From: Palsa-506 sp963836355
GTDB lineage: Bacteria > Actinomycetota > Actinomycetes > Streptosporangiales > Streptosporangiaceae
NCBI GenBank assembly: GCA_963836355.1
Contig: CAWIJO010000007.1
Location: 496,001-560,000, forward strand
Reading direction: 5' to 3'
Length of the DNA: 64,000 bases
The position numbers were made by a program, and so were the translations under genes. This document shows positions 53,219 through 63,482 of this stretch, one piece after another (the stretch's first letter is position 1; each line of letters opens with the position of its first letter). The notes below the pieces were generated by a model. It saw nothing but the letters and a program-made list of their open reading frames with translations, made no database searches and was not told where the DNA came from.

Positions 53219-54676
53219 CTACCCCGCCGGGAAGAACGCCAGGCGCTTGATGGTCGTGTCGTTTCCGACGACCTGCGCGTCGCCGCCGATGTAGATGCCC
53301 GCGCTCGTGCTCAGCGATGCCGCCCAGCCCTGGCCGCGGCCGGTAGCCGTGGAATTGTTGAAGCTGGTGATCGCATGGCCGTAGTTCGCGTCCCCGGCGG
53401 TCATGTCCATGGCCCCGATGCCGTAGTGATTCTCCTGGCTGGCCTTCACCTTCACGCCGTTGATGTACACCGCGTGGTTGAGGGATTTGTTGTGCCCGCC
53501 GAGGTAGGCGACGTCGCCGGTGTCCACCACGGTGAACAGCGAGTCGAACCCGGTGACGTTGACGATGAGCGGATGTGGCGTATTGGCGTTGCCATCGCTC
53601 TTGAACCGCGTGAACGCGTCGCACAGCGCGCCGTGCGCGCCGAAGGCGTCGAAACCGCCGGCGCCGCTGGCCGCAATGTCAAAGAACGTGCCGGTGGGGT
53701 CCCAGTCCACGCCGCGGGCCCAGGTGTCCTTGGCGCTGCAGTTCGTGGAGTTGCTGGCATTGAGATTCGTGGGATCGTTCCACGAGTTGACGGTGGCGCC
53801 GCCGGCTGGCGTGATGTTCAGGATCGCCACTTCCTTGTGCGTCGTACCGCCGACCGAGGAGAAGTTGCCGATCATCGCCGCCTGGCTCTGCTGCGGGTTG
53901 ATCGCGACCTGCGCCACCTTGGTGGTCACGCCGGGGGTGACTACGCCGGAAATGCCTAGCTGTGCGCCGGTGAGCGCGCCCGTGCTGGGGCTGACGAACG
54001 CCAGTGCGGTGACGGCGCGGCCGGCCAGGTGGCTGAAGTTCCCGCCGAGCCATACCGTGCCGTTCACGTACTGGACGTCGTTGACGATGCAGCCGCCGCC
54101 GCCCGCGCAGACCTTGGCATCGAACGCCCCGTCAATTGCGCCGGTGGCGACGTTGATGTTGACCGCGGCGACGCCCCGGCGGGTGACACCCGCCGAGCCG
54201 GGAGCCGGGGCGGCCTTGCTGAACCTACCGGCCACGTACAGGATGCCGGCCCCGTTGCTGGCGAGCCCGGTCACCGCCGAATCCTTGTACGCGGTACCGC
54301 CGGTCTGGGCGGAGGAGTAGAACTGCGGCTTCCACGACGTGTCCACCCGGTGCGTGCTGGCGCTGAACCTGAAGATGTTGTGGAAGCCGGATGTGGTGAC
54401 GCCCGTGATGCGGTCGGTCACGCTGCTGATGATCCCGCCGACGTAGATCCAGCCGCCCACCTGCTTGAGCGCCAGGACGCGGCGACACAGGCTCTGATTA
54501 GCCGTGGCGTAGCAGTACCCGCCTGGGACAGCCGGCGTGAGGTCGCTGGCCTGCCCGCTGACCGTGCCGGGGATAGCCTGCCCGGCATACGCGACCGGGG
54601 CGGCCAGCCCGGCCAGCCCGGCGAGCGCCATCAGCGCCGCGGAAGCCAGTGGGACGAGCCTGCGGGCAACGCTCAT
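53219..54676 (-). CDS. Secreted beta-propeller-like protein
   Basis: About 485 aa. ATG 54676 has GGAGG eight bases upstream; GTG 54679 is adjacent. A signal peptide (RRLVPLASAALMALAGLAGL, cleavage near AYA-GQ) directs it out of the cell. The mature part has repeated strands of the type GxxLYVAGRFS, GTVWLGGNFSHLAG, DVAYLGGHN and AGIYIGGDAQV, spaced about 45-60 residues, as in delta-60-like repeats or other propellers. Several Cys residues (CYATANQSLC, CAGGGGC) could form disulfides. No catalytic motif is visible; the role is unknown. Confidence 0.8.
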   Translation of the reverse strand: MSVARRLVPLASAALMALAGLAGLAAPVAYAGQAIPGTVSGQASDLTPAVPGGYCYATANQSLCRRVLALKQVGGWIYVGGIISSVTDRITGVTTSGFHNIFRFSASTHRVDTSWKPQFYSSAQTGGTAYKDSAVTGLASNGAGILYVAGRFSKAAPAPGSAGVTRRGVAAVNINVATGAIDGAFDAKVCAGGGGCIVNDVQYVNGTVWLGGNFSHLAGRAVTALAFVSPSTGALTGAQLGISGVVTPGVTTKVAQVAINPQQSQAAMIGNFSSVGGTTHKEVAILNITPAGGATVNSWNDPTNLNASNSTNCSAKDTWARGVDWDPTGTFFDIAASGAGGFDAFGAHGALCDAFTRFKSDGNANTPHPLIVNVTGFDSLFTVVDTGDVAYLGGHNKSLNHAVYINGVKVKASQENHYGIGAMDMTAGDANYGHAITSFNNSTATGRGQGWAASLSTSAGIYIGGDAQVVGNDTTIKRLAFFPAG

Positions 54677-54875
54677 CACGGTGTTCCTCCGTCATCTCGG
54701 TGGCACAGCGGCGTATCTGCGCTCAGGCGGGGGCACCCGGACGGACGCGGACGACGCCGTGACCCGTCCCGCTGCAGAGCAGCAAAACACACTCTACCTG
54801 CACAAATGCAATTTGCCGAGACCCGGTGGCTGGGCAGGCACGGCCATCGGGCAGTAGCCAGGGGATACTGGCCAG

Positions 54876-55937
54876 ATGGGCTGTGAAGTCTCCTGGTTCG
54901 CGGCGCTGTGCGACGACGACTACGAGTTTCTCGGCGTGCCGGACGGCGCGCTGCAGTCCAGCTGGGAACATTGCCGCGGCATCGCGCTCGGCGCGGAGGA
55001 AGCGGGATATGACAACCTGCTGCTGCCGTCCGGCTACGCGATGGGGATCGACTCGGTGGCGTTCGCGGCCGGCATCGCGCCGCTGCTACGCAGGATGCAG
55101 CTGCTGGTGGCGGTGCGGATGGGCGAGATGTGGCCACCGCAGCTTGCCCGGCAGCTTGCCACCATTGACCAGATGCTCGGCGGCCGCCTGACGATCAATA
55201 TCATCTCCTCCGGCCTGCCCGGCGAGACGATGGAATCCGTGCCCAGGTACCGCCGCACCCTGGAGATCATGCGGGTGCTGCGGGATCTGCTGGACGGCAA
55301 GGCCGTTGATTTCCACGGCGAGTTCGTCGACCTTGCCCTGCACCCGCCGCGGCTGCGCCCGGCCGGCGGCCGCTGCCCGCCGTTCTATTTCGGCGGCCTG
55401 TCCGAGGCGGCCCGCGAGGTCGCCGCCCAGGCCGCGGATGTTTACCTGATGTGGCCCGACACGATGGATGGAGTCGAGGCGCTCGTCGCCGACATGCGGG
55501 CGCGCGCCGCCCGCTACGGCCGTGAACTCCGGTTCGGCTACCGGTCGCACGTCATCGTCCGGGCCACCGAGGCCGAGGCGCGGGCCGCAGCCCGGCGGCT
55601 GATCTCCCGGCTGGACGACGAAACCGGGGAACTGATCCGCCGCCGCTCCCTGGACACCACCTCGGCGGGAACCATGCGGCAGAACGAGCTACGCGACACC
55701 GCCGGCCCGGACGGCTACGCCGAGCCCGGCCTGTGGACCGGCATCGGCCGGGCGCGCTCCGGCGCCGGCGCGGCCATCGTCGGCGACCCCGGCCAGGTGC
55801 TCGCCAAGCTGCGCGGCTACGCCGGCCTCGGCCTGGAAGCATTCATCCTGTCCGGTTACCCGCACGCCGCGGAAGGCGACCTGTTCGCCAGGCACGTCCT
55901 GCCCCAACTCGATCACGGCCCGCTGCTCCCCCGCTGA
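54876..55937 (+). CDS. LLM-class flavin-dependent oxidoreductase (SsuD-like)
   Basis: A 353-aa luciferase-like TIM-barrel monooxygenase using FMNH2. It resembles alkanesulfonate monooxygenases: EEAGYDNLLLPSGY, LLVAVRMGEMWPPQLARQLA, GGRLTINIISSGLPGE and the PPFYFGGLSEAAREVAAQAA phosphate-binding region, ending GLEAFILSGYPHAAEGDLF. ATG 54876 follows GGGGATACTGGCCAG, a weak leader. No flavin reductase or sulfonate transporter lies next to it, so the substrate (sulfonate or another small oxidisable compound) is open. Confidence 0.9.
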   Translation: MGCEVSWFAALCDDDYEFLGVPDGALQSSWEHCRGIALGAEEAGYDNLLLPSGYAMGIDSVAFAAGIAPLLRRMQLLVAVRMGEMWPPQLARQLATIDQMLGGRLTINIISSGLPGETMESVPRYRRTLEIMRVLRDLLDGKAVDFHGEFVDLALHPPRLRPAGGRCPPFYFGGLSEAAREVAAQAADVYLMWPDTMDGVEALVADMRARAARYGRELRFGYRSHVIVRATEAEARAAARRLISRLDDETGELIRRRSLDTTSAGTMRQNELRDTAGPDGYAEPGLWTGIGRARSGAGAAIVGDPGQVLAKLRGYAGLGLEAFILSGYPHAAEGDLFARHVLPQLDHGPLLPR

Positions 55938-55938
55938 C

Positions 55939-55998
55939 GGCCCGCTGGCCCCGCTGGCCCGCTGGCCCCGCTGGCCCGCTGGCCCCGCTGGCCCGCTG
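55939..55998. repeat. Tandem repeat of about 17 bp (3.5 copies)
   Basis: Unit GGCCCGCTGGCCCCGCT repeats without error directly after the oxidoreductase stop. It also leads straight into the dehydrogenase remnant. Confidence 0.85.
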
Positions 55999-56007
55999 CA
56001 AGCCCGC

Positions 56008-56327
56008 TCGTCAGCTCCACGGGCGCGATTGTCGACCAGGGCGCGCTGCATGAGCACCTGCGCACGCACCCGCAATCGGCGCCGGAATAGCCGCCTGGTG
56101 GGACGAGCCGACCGGAGACGCCCCATTCCAGACGCCCCATTCCGGACCGATTACCCCTTCTTTGACCTGCCCAACCTGATTGACTCCCCGCACAATTCCA
56201 GCATCGTGCCGGGAGCATGTTGTCCGGTGCCCGCATGGCCGCCGAAAACGTGCGCCGCTACCTACGCGGCGAAGCCGTCACGGGAGTGCTCCGCCGGGCC
56301 GATTACCCGGCGGATCTGCGCGGGTAA
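56008..56327 (+). pseudogene. D-2-hydroxyacid dehydrogenase C-terminal remnant
   Basis: Successive frames encode the end of a D-isomer 2-hydroxyacid dehydrogenase: GAIVDQGALHEHLRTHP, AAWWDEPTGDAPFQTPHS, PFFDLPNLIDSPHNSSIVPG (the catalytic His region) and MLSGARMAAENVRRYLRGEA to the stop at 56325-56327. At least two frame changes and an upstream truncation at the 17-bp tandem repeat show it is a relic. Its end overlaps the ACT-domain gene on the other strand. Confidence 0.75.
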
Positions 56328-56559
56328 CGAAGACCTGCGGGCTGATATGACGCAGCGCGCCGAGCAATGCGCCCAGGCTCTCGTCCTGCGCGACCTCGAC
56401 CATCACCTCACCGGTTAGCTCGGCTTTGTCGTCGCTGCGGGGCGCGAGGCGGACGATGCTCACTGGCTGATCAGCGAGGGCTTCGTGCAGGCGCGCACGG
56501 CTGCGCGGATCGTCGGAAATGGTTAGCCGGATTCGCCACCTCAGCACATTGCGGTACAT
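56278..56559 (-). CDS. ACT-domain-like small protein
   Basis: A 93-aa protein from ATG 56559, which has GGAGG seven bases upstream. The order of a strand (LRWRIRLTIS), a helix (SRARLHEALADQP), a strand (VSIVRLAPRS), another strand (TGEVMVEVAQD) and a helix (SLGALLGALRHI) is the beta-alpha-beta-beta-alpha of ACT domains, which bind amino acids or other small metabolites. It is divergent from the malic enzyme gene (177 bp between starts), so the two may share a control region and the ACT protein could regulate the enzyme; that is inference. Confidence 0.7.
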   Translation of the reverse strand: MYRNVLRWRIRLTISDDPRSRARLHEALADQPVSIVRLAPRSDDKAELTGEVMVEVAQDESLGALLGALRHISPQVFVTRADPPGNRPGGALP

Positions 56560-56735
56560 GACTTCGCCTCCGCAATCCCAGTACCTGATACACCAGCTCA
56601 ACCGTCGCCGAAACGGCCGGCCGGCACCAGAGGCACAGGTCCTGCCCGGCCAGGGCCAACGGCCGTGAGCGCCGGCCGGCCGGGCGGGATCTCCGTCTAT
56701 CCTGATTCTGTCAGCGCAGACAGCGGGAGGCTGCC

Positions 56736-58427
56736 ATGCACGCCAGGACTAGCCGCACGACGGCACCGCCGGACCGGCCCGCTGGCGCGGAGCTGCTCGA
56801 GCGGCCGCTGGCCAATAAGGATGCCGCGTTCACCCGGCAGGAACGCGCGGCACTCGGCCTGCGCGGCTTGCTGCCCTGGCGCGTCGCCACGATCGAGCAG
56901 CAGGTCGCGCTGGAGCTGGAGCATCTCCGGTGCAAGTCGACCGACCTGGAGAAATACATCGGGCTGGTGGCGCTGCAGGATCGCAACGAGACGCTGTTTC
57001 ACCGGCTGCTGCTCGATCACCTGGAGGAATTGGCCCCGATCGTCTACACGCCGACGGTCGGCGAAGCATGCCGGCGTTTCAGCCACATCGTGCGGCGGCC
57101 CCGCGGGCTCTGGATTACGCCGGACGACATCGCGTGCATCCCGGAACTGCTGCACAATGCCGCCCGGCCCGGGATCCGGCTGATCGTCGCCACCGACAAT
57201 GAGCGGATCCTCGGCCTCGGCGATCAGGGCGCAGGCGGCATGGGGATCCCGGTCGGCAAGCTCGCGCTGTATTCCGCCGGGGCCGGCATCAGTCCCAGCC
57301 TGACGCTTCCGGTTTCGCTCGATTGCGGCACCGACAACCCCGGGCTGCTGGGCGATCCGCTTTACCTCGGCTACCCGAAGCCCCGGCTGCGCGGGGCCGC
57401 CTACGACGATTTCGTCGAGGCATTCGTCGAGGCGGTCGTCGAGGTCTACCCGGATGCCGTCTTGCAGTGGGAGGACTTCAAGCAGCACAACGCGATCCGC
57501 CTACTGGACCGATACCGACACCGCATCGCGAGCTTCAACGACGACATCCAGGGCACGGCCTCGGTGGTCGTGGCCGGGATCCTCGCCGCCGCTCGGCGCC
57601 GCGGCGAGCCTATGGCCAGCCAGCGGCTGGTATTCGTCGGAGCCGGCGCCGCTGGCATCGGCATCGCGCGGCTCGTCGCGGAAGTCATGCGGGCCGAGGG
57701 CGCGGCCGGGCAGCAAATCCGCCGCGCCATAGTGATGCTCGACTCCAGGGGCCTGGTATTCGAGGGCCGCGACCACCTGGACGACGACAAGCGCCCGTTC
57801 GCCCTGCCACGGTCCGAGTTCGCCAGCTTCGGCTTCGAGCCGGCTACCCGGTATGAGCTGGAGACAGTGGTGCGGCAGGTGGCCCCGACCATCCTGGTCG
57901 GAACCAGCGGTACGCCGGGCGCCTTCACCGAGGGCGTGATCAGGGAGATGGCCGCGCGAACGCCGGTGCCTGTCGTCTTCCCGCTGTCCAACCCGACGGC
58001 CAATTCGGAGGCGACGCCAGCCGACGTCCTGCGGTGGAGCCAGGGACGCGCGATTGTCGCGACCGGCAGCCCATTCGGCCCGGTGCAGGTCGGCCGGGAC
58101 ACCCGCCTGGTCGGGCAGGCCAACAACGTCTTCATCTTCCCTGGCGTCGGACTGGCTGCAATAGCGGCCCGGGTCAGCGAAGTCACCGACCGCATGTTCC
58201 TGGTCGCGGCCACTACCTTGGCCGGGCTGGTGTCAGCGGACCGCCTCGAGCACGGCGCCCTCTATCCGCAGATCGCCGAATTGCGGCAGATCTCCCAGGC
58301 AATCGCCGTGGCGGTGGCCCGGGAGGCGCACGACAGCGGGAAAACCGCCCTGCCACCCGGGGCAGACATCGAGACGGCGGTGAGCGCAGCGATGTGGGCG
58401 CCCGGCTATCCGGAACTTGGCGGGTAG
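56736..58427 (+). CDS. NAD(P)-dependent malic enzyme (oxaloacetate-decarboxylating, long form)
   Basis: A 563-aa malic enzyme, converting malate to pyruvate and CO2 with NAD(P) reduction. Conserved motifs: the catalytic Tyr in PIVYTPTVGEAC (near residue 103), ERILGLGDQGAGGMGIPVGK, the metal site QWEDFKQHNAIRLL and SFNDDIQGTASVV, and the cofactor site FVGAGAAGIGIARL. This is the long SfcA/eukaryotic-type form, not the short MaeB type. ATG 56736 has a GGGAGG leader. Carbon flow between C4 acids and pyruvate would connect to the E1 pair elsewhere in the window, only as general metabolism. Confidence 0.94.
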   Translation: MHARTSRTTAPPDRPAGAELLERPLANKDAAFTRQERAALGLRGLLPWRVATIEQQVALELEHLRCKSTDLEKYIGLVALQDRNETLFHRLLLDHLEELAPIVYTPTVGEACRRFSHIVRRPRGLWITPDDIACIPELLHNAARPGIRLIVATDNERILGLGDQGAGGMGIPVGKLALYSAGAGISPSLTLPVSLDCGTDNPGLLGDPLYLGYPKPRLRGAAYDDFVEAFVEAVVEVYPDAVLQWEDFKQHNAIRLLDRYRHRIASFNDDIQGTASVVVAGILAAARRRGEPMASQRLVFVGAGAAGIGIARLVAEVMRAEGAAGQQIRRAIVMLDSRGLVFEGRDHLDDDKRPFALPRSEFASFGFEPATRYELETVVRQVAPTILVGTSGTPGAFTEGVIREMAARTPVPVVFPLSNPTANSEATPADVLRWSQGRAIVATGSPFGPVQVGRDTRLVGQANNVFIFPGVGLAAIAARVSEVTDRMFLVAATTLAGLVSADRLEHGALYPQIAELRQISQAIAVAVAREAHDSGKTALPPGADIETAVSAAMWAPGYPELGG

Positions 58428-58602
58428 CGCGAACGCCGGACCCGGGCAAGCCGTTGCGAGGAGTCCGCCGGGGGAAAACCCGTTAAAAATATGAAACGGA
58501 TTGTCGGCAGTCCATCGGCTAGCTATCGCGGCTGCCTTTCCTGGCGCCCGCGCAGCAGCCCTCCTGAGCACGTGGACCGCGCGCGGATGCCATCATCGGA
58601 GG

Positions 58603-59061
58603 ATGACGCTGGAAAGCGACCGGCCGTTCCCGGTGCTCCGATCGGTGGTCCTGGATACCACTGACGCCCGCGGGCTCGCCGAGTTCTACCGGCAGCTGCT
58701 CGGCCTGGCCTACCGGGCCGGCGACGAACCGCCAGCCGCTGGCGAGATCGATCAGCGGGGCTGCGACTGGCTGGTCCTGCAGCATCCCTCCGGCTTTCCC
58801 CGTATTGCGTTCCAGCAGGTGAGCGCCCTGCCGGAATCGACCTGGCCGGAAGACGAGGTCCCGCAGCAGATCCACCTGGACCTGGCGGTGCCGACCGCGC
58901 GGGAACTAGAAACCCAGCACGAGCGGGCGATGGAACTCGGCGCCCGGCTGCGCTACGACCGGTCCGCCGACGAGCAGGAGCCGCTGCGGGTCTACGCCGA
59001 CCCGGCCGGGCATCCCTTCTGCATCCTCGTTGCTGCTGGCGAGACGGCACCGTCGATGTAG
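58603..59061 (+). CDS. VOC-family (glyoxalase-like) protein
   Basis: A 152-aa vicinal-oxygen-chelate fold protein with two beta-alpha-beta3 modules. It begins FPVLRSVVLDTTDARGLAEF and contains PQQIHLDLAVPTARELETQH and RVYADPAGHPFCIL, the usual family positions, with metal-ligand-type residues (the His in QQIHLDL; Asp/Glu elsewhere). Members include glyoxalases, dioxygenases and fosfomycin-type resistance proteins, but this subgroup has no known reaction. ATG 58603 has GGAGG directly adjacent, a tight spacing. It converges with and overlaps the Lhr helicase gene by 70 bases. Confidence 0.88.
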   Translation: MTLESDRPFPVLRSVVLDTTDARGLAEFYRQLLGLAYRAGDEPPAAGEIDQRGCDWLVLQHPSGFPRIAFQQVSALPESTWPEDEVPQQIHLDLAVPTARELETQHERAMELGARLRYDRSADEQEPLRVYADPAGHPFCILVAAGETAPSM

Positions 59062-62000
59062 GTGACGGTGTTGGCGGGGATGGCGGGGATGCGCGGGCCG
59101 GGAAGCACGATGCTGGTGAGGTTGAGCGGGTCGGCCGCGGAGATCTGGACGGGCTGGCCGGCTGGCTGCTGCTTTCGGACTGCCCGCAGGACATCGACGG
59201 CGCCGGGATGCGCGAATTGCTCGCCGCCGAAGCCGGCCACGAACCTGCCGCCGCGAATGGTGCCCCGGGCTTCCATCCGGCGGAAGGCCCACAGGATCTC
59301 GCGCCAGGGCACGGCGAGGTTCTCCCTGGCCATGAGGTCACGGAAGACCACCCCCCAGCGGGCAGCGAGTTGCTCGGCGACTGCTTCGGCTAGCTCGTCC
59401 CGGTCACCCGCGGCTGCCGGGCAGGGCAGCAGCGACCACCGCCCGGCCGATCCGGCAGCGGCACCGCCCAGGCCGTGCCGCAGCCCGCGTAGCCCGGCTG
59501 GCCTGGCCCGCCCGCCACGGCGCAGCAGCGACCGGACCGCGCGGAAGCCGTCGGCGGTGACCAGCCCGCGGGCCACGCCGTCCCAGAGCGCCTGCTCGAC
59601 CTCGCCCGGCAGGCGGCCGGTCACCGCCGCGAGGTCGGGCCGGAACAGCGCGCCGTGCTGGCGGAGCGCGTCGAGCACGTCGCGGGTCCGGCCGGCCTCT
59701 GGCTCAGCGGGCGTCAGGTCGCCGCGCGCGGCGCGGAGCAGCCAGGGCAGGTCGTCGCGGATGGTCAAGGTGATCGGGGTGGCGCGGGACGGGGACAGCC
59801 CGCCGCGCCGGGGGCCCGGATCCGGCTCGCAGTCACGCACCGACAGCCGCCCCCAGCTGACCTGGCCGGACAGGCACGCCTCATCCAGCCACTCGCGCCG
59901 GTAACCGTCTACCCGAGCGGCGAGGACGGCGCTCTCCCACGCCCCGGCCGCCAGTTCATAGCCCTGCAACTGCTCGATGACGGCTAGCACCCCGCGGCGG
60001 CCCTCGCGCCTGGTGCCGGCCGCGATGTGCTGCCAGCGCAGCAGGAACCGGATGAAGTCCCTGGCGGTTACCGGCTCGATCTCGCGGCGCCGCCGCTGCC
60101 GGGTGTAGGCGTGGATGCGGGCGAGCAGCCGCCGGGCGCAGAACAGCTCGGCGCCGCCAGGCCCGGCGAAATGCCCGCGGATGGCGAAGCCTTCCTCCTC
60201 CAGCCGGGCCAGGGCGCGCACCACGACTGGTTCCGGCAGGCCGGTCGCCTGCGCCAGGTCCGCGACGGCCGACGGGCCGCGGCAGTCCAGGTGGCCGCGG
60301 AGCAAGTCGGCGGCCGCCACGTCCGGGTCGGCCGGCCCGGCCGGGAACGGGCACGGGTGATCGGGCGCCACCGCGGCGTCGGGGAACAGAGCCTCGATGG
60401 CCGGGCGGCGTTCCACCGCACACCACAACTCCCCCGCCGGGCCGTGCAGGCTGACGGCGCGGCGGGCGCGGGTCAGCTCCTCGAACCAGGGCCGCCAGGA
60501 TTGCGCCGGGCGGGCAACGGTGAGGGTCATCAGCAGGTCATGCAGCTCATCGGGACCGCGGGGGTCCGGGCGGACCTGCCCAGTGACCCGGTCGATGGCA
60601 GCGGGGTCGAGCCTGCCCAGCTCATCGGGTTCAACCGGCAGCCCGCGGCGCAGCGGCACCGCACGGCTCCGGCGGTCTTCGGCGGCCGCGTCGTCCAGGA
60701 AGGTGAACGGCCGCCCGGTCAGGATCTCGTGCGCGAGCACCGACGGCTCGGTGTTATCCCGCAGCACGACGGTGACCCGGCCGGACTCGATCCCTTGGAT
60801 CAGCCGCCGCAGGCCGTCGATGTCCATGGCCTCGTGCAGGCAGTCGGCCAGCGTCTGGCGGACCAGGACATGATCGGGAATCTCCAGCGGGCCCGGCGCG
60901 ACGTTCTCCTGGCAGGCGGCCAGCGTCGGGAAAACCGCGGCCATCAGGTCGTCGGCCTCCATCCGCTGGATCGCCGGCGGGTTCTTCTTGCCGCCGCGCA
61001 TCCGCAGCACGGCCAGCGAACGGTTCAGGTTCCACCGCCACCTGGCCGCGAACATCGGAGAGGTTAGGACCGCCTGGCGGACCACGCCCTCCACCGTGGC
61101 CGACGCCAGGAACTTCGGCACCCGCTCAAGCGGGAAGCTGTGCTGCGGCCCCAGCGACAGCAGGATCGCGTCATCGCTGGCCGCGGCCTGCAGCTCGAAG
61201 TCGAAAGTGACGCAGAACCGCTTGCGCAGGGCCAGCCCGAGGGCCCGGTTGAGCCGGGCACCGTAAGGCGCATGCCCGACCAGCTGCATTCCCCCGGCAT
61301 CGTCGAAGAACCGCTCCAGCACGATGGTGTCCATGTCCGGGAGCACCCCGAGCTGCGTCAGCCCGGCTGCCAGGTAGGCCGTGATCGTCTCCGCGGCGTC
61401 GTCGCCTATCCCGCATTCCGCCTTCAGCCAGCGGACCGCGCTGGCCGGGCCGGCCGGGCCGGCGGGCTGGGCCGGCTGACCGCAGCCGGCCGGCCACCGC
61501 CTTCCGGATGGCGCAGACCTCTTCCGATAGCTCAACCGTGCGGCCGGGAGCCTCGCCGTGCCATACCGGAACCGACGGCGGGGCGCCGCCGGCATCGGTC
61601 ACCCGCACCACGCCTGGCTCCACCCGGCGGATCCGCCACGAGGTGGTGCCGAGCAGGAATACATCCCCGGGCATCGACTCGATTGCCCACTCCTCGTTCA
61701 CCGTGCCGACCAGCATGCCATCAGGCTCGGCCAGTACCCGGTAGTCACCAAGTTCCGGGATCGCACCGCCGGAGGTCAGCGCGGCGATCCTGGCCCCCCG
61801 GCGGCCCGTCAGCCGTCCGGTCACCTGATCCCGGTGCAGGTAGGCCGCCCGGCGCCCGCGGCCGGTGCGGATCCCGTCCGAGAGCAGCCCGGCGACCTCA
61901 TCGAAATCCCCGGCAGACAGGCCGGCGAACGGGGCCGCCTGCCTGGCCATGGCCAGCAGGTCGGCCTCGGCCCATTCGGCGGCCGCGCACTCGGCCACCA

Positions 62001-63264
62001 TCTGCTGGGCCAGGATGTCCAGCGGGCAATCCGGGACCTGCAGCGCGTCGAGCCGGCCGGACTTGGTGCCGCGCAGCAGCGCCGCGCATTCCACCAGCTC
62101 ATCCCGCGTCGTCGGGTACAGCCGCCCGGCCGGGGTGCCGCCGCGGCTGTGATTGGACCGTCCGACCCGCTGCAGGAACGCGGCGAAGCTGCGCGGCGAG
62201 CCGATCTGGCATACCAGCTGCACCGGCCCGACGTCGATTCCCAGCTCCAGCGACGCCGTCGCCACCAGCGCCGCCAGGTCACCGTTGCGCAGCCGGGCCT
62301 CTACCCGCTGCCGCCGGTCTTTCGACAGGCTCCCGTGATGCGCGGCGACCCGGCCCTCGCCAAGCCGCTCGGCCAGCTGATAGGCGACCCGCTCGGCCAT
62401 CCAGCGGGCATTGACGAAAACCAGCGTCGTCCGGTGTTTTCGTACCTGCCCGGCGATCAGATCCAGGATCTCGGTCAGCTGGTCCGCCGACGCCACCGCG
62501 CCGAGCTCGTCACCGGGGAGCTCAAGCGCGATGTCCAACTCGCGGCGGTGCCCGGCGTCCACGATCGCGCACCGCGGTGATCCATCCGGCGCTGACCGGC
62601 CAGGGCCCGCGCCGACCAGCAGCCTGGCTACTGTATCGATCGGGCGCTGGGTTGCCGACAAGCCGATCCGCTGCACTGGCTGCGAGGTCAGGTGCTCCAG
62701 CCGCTCCAGGGTCAGGGCCAGATGCGAGCCCCTCTTGTTTCCCGCGACGGCATGGATTTCGTCCACGATGACAGTGCGGGCCGGCGCCAGCATCGCCCGC
62801 GTCCGCTCGGCGGTGACCAGCAGATACAGCGACTCCGGGGTGGTGATCAGGAAATCCGGCGGCCGCCTGAGCATCGCAGCGCGCTCGGCAGCGGCAGTGT
62901 CACCGCTCCGCACTGCCACCCGGATGTCCGGCGCGGCCAGGCCAAGCTCCGCGGCAGCCGCCGCGATGCCGGCCAGCGGCGCCTCAAGGTTCTGCCAGAT
63001 ATCAGCAGCCAGGGCCTTTAGCGGGGACACGTACACCACCTGCGGCCCAGTCCCCGGATCAGCGCCCGCCTGCTGATCGCGGTAAATCCGGTCGATGCAC
63101 ACCAGGAACGCCGCCAGCGTCTTCCCGGACCCGGTCGGCGCCGAGATCAGCGTATGCCGCCCGGCCGCGATCTGCCCCCAGCCCTCAGCCTGCGGCGTCG
63201 TCGGCCCGGCCGGGAACCGCCGGGCGAACCAGTCGCGAACCGCGGGGTGGAACGAGTCCAGCAC
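58992..63264 (-). CDS. lhr: Lhr-type large DEAD/DEAH ATP-dependent helicase (one frameshift)
   Basis: About 1424 residues over two frames. The N-terminal half (from 63264) has the helicase motifs APTGSGKT, VDEIHAV (DEIH box), LSATQRP and RVGRSNH. The second half (QLGVLPDMDTIVLERFFDDA, LALRKRFCVTFDFELQAAA, GLRRLIQGIESGRV and the winged-helix C-terminal part ending near 58992) is the Lhr-C region. Lhr unwinds DNA-RNA hybrids and takes part in DNA repair. The frame changes near 61490 (plus-strand CCGCAG), where the GC-rich PAGPAGPASAVRWL linker begins; total length is 3n+1, so one extra base explains it. Confidence 0.85.
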
Positions 63265-63301
63265 CCGGTCACACTAACCCGGGCTGCCGACACTGCGCCC
63301 C

Positions 63302-63346
63302 GGTGCTGGCTCCGGGCTCCGGGGGGCTCCGGGGGGCTCCGGGGCG
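63302..63346. repeat. Short G-rich tandem repeat
   Basis: GGGGGGCTCC repeats two to three times within the 218-bp gap between the helicase and DUF1707 genes. No gene is evident here. Confidence 0.6.
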
Positions 63347-63482
63347 GTCAACAGCACATCACCGCCTTGCACCCGATGCAGCACGGAGATCCGGTCCACC
63401 GCGCGGCGGACTTCGCCATCGGCAAACCCCGAGCCGGCCGCCACGCCCGCCGATACCCTGCCCGGCCGCTGGCCTGTCCGGA

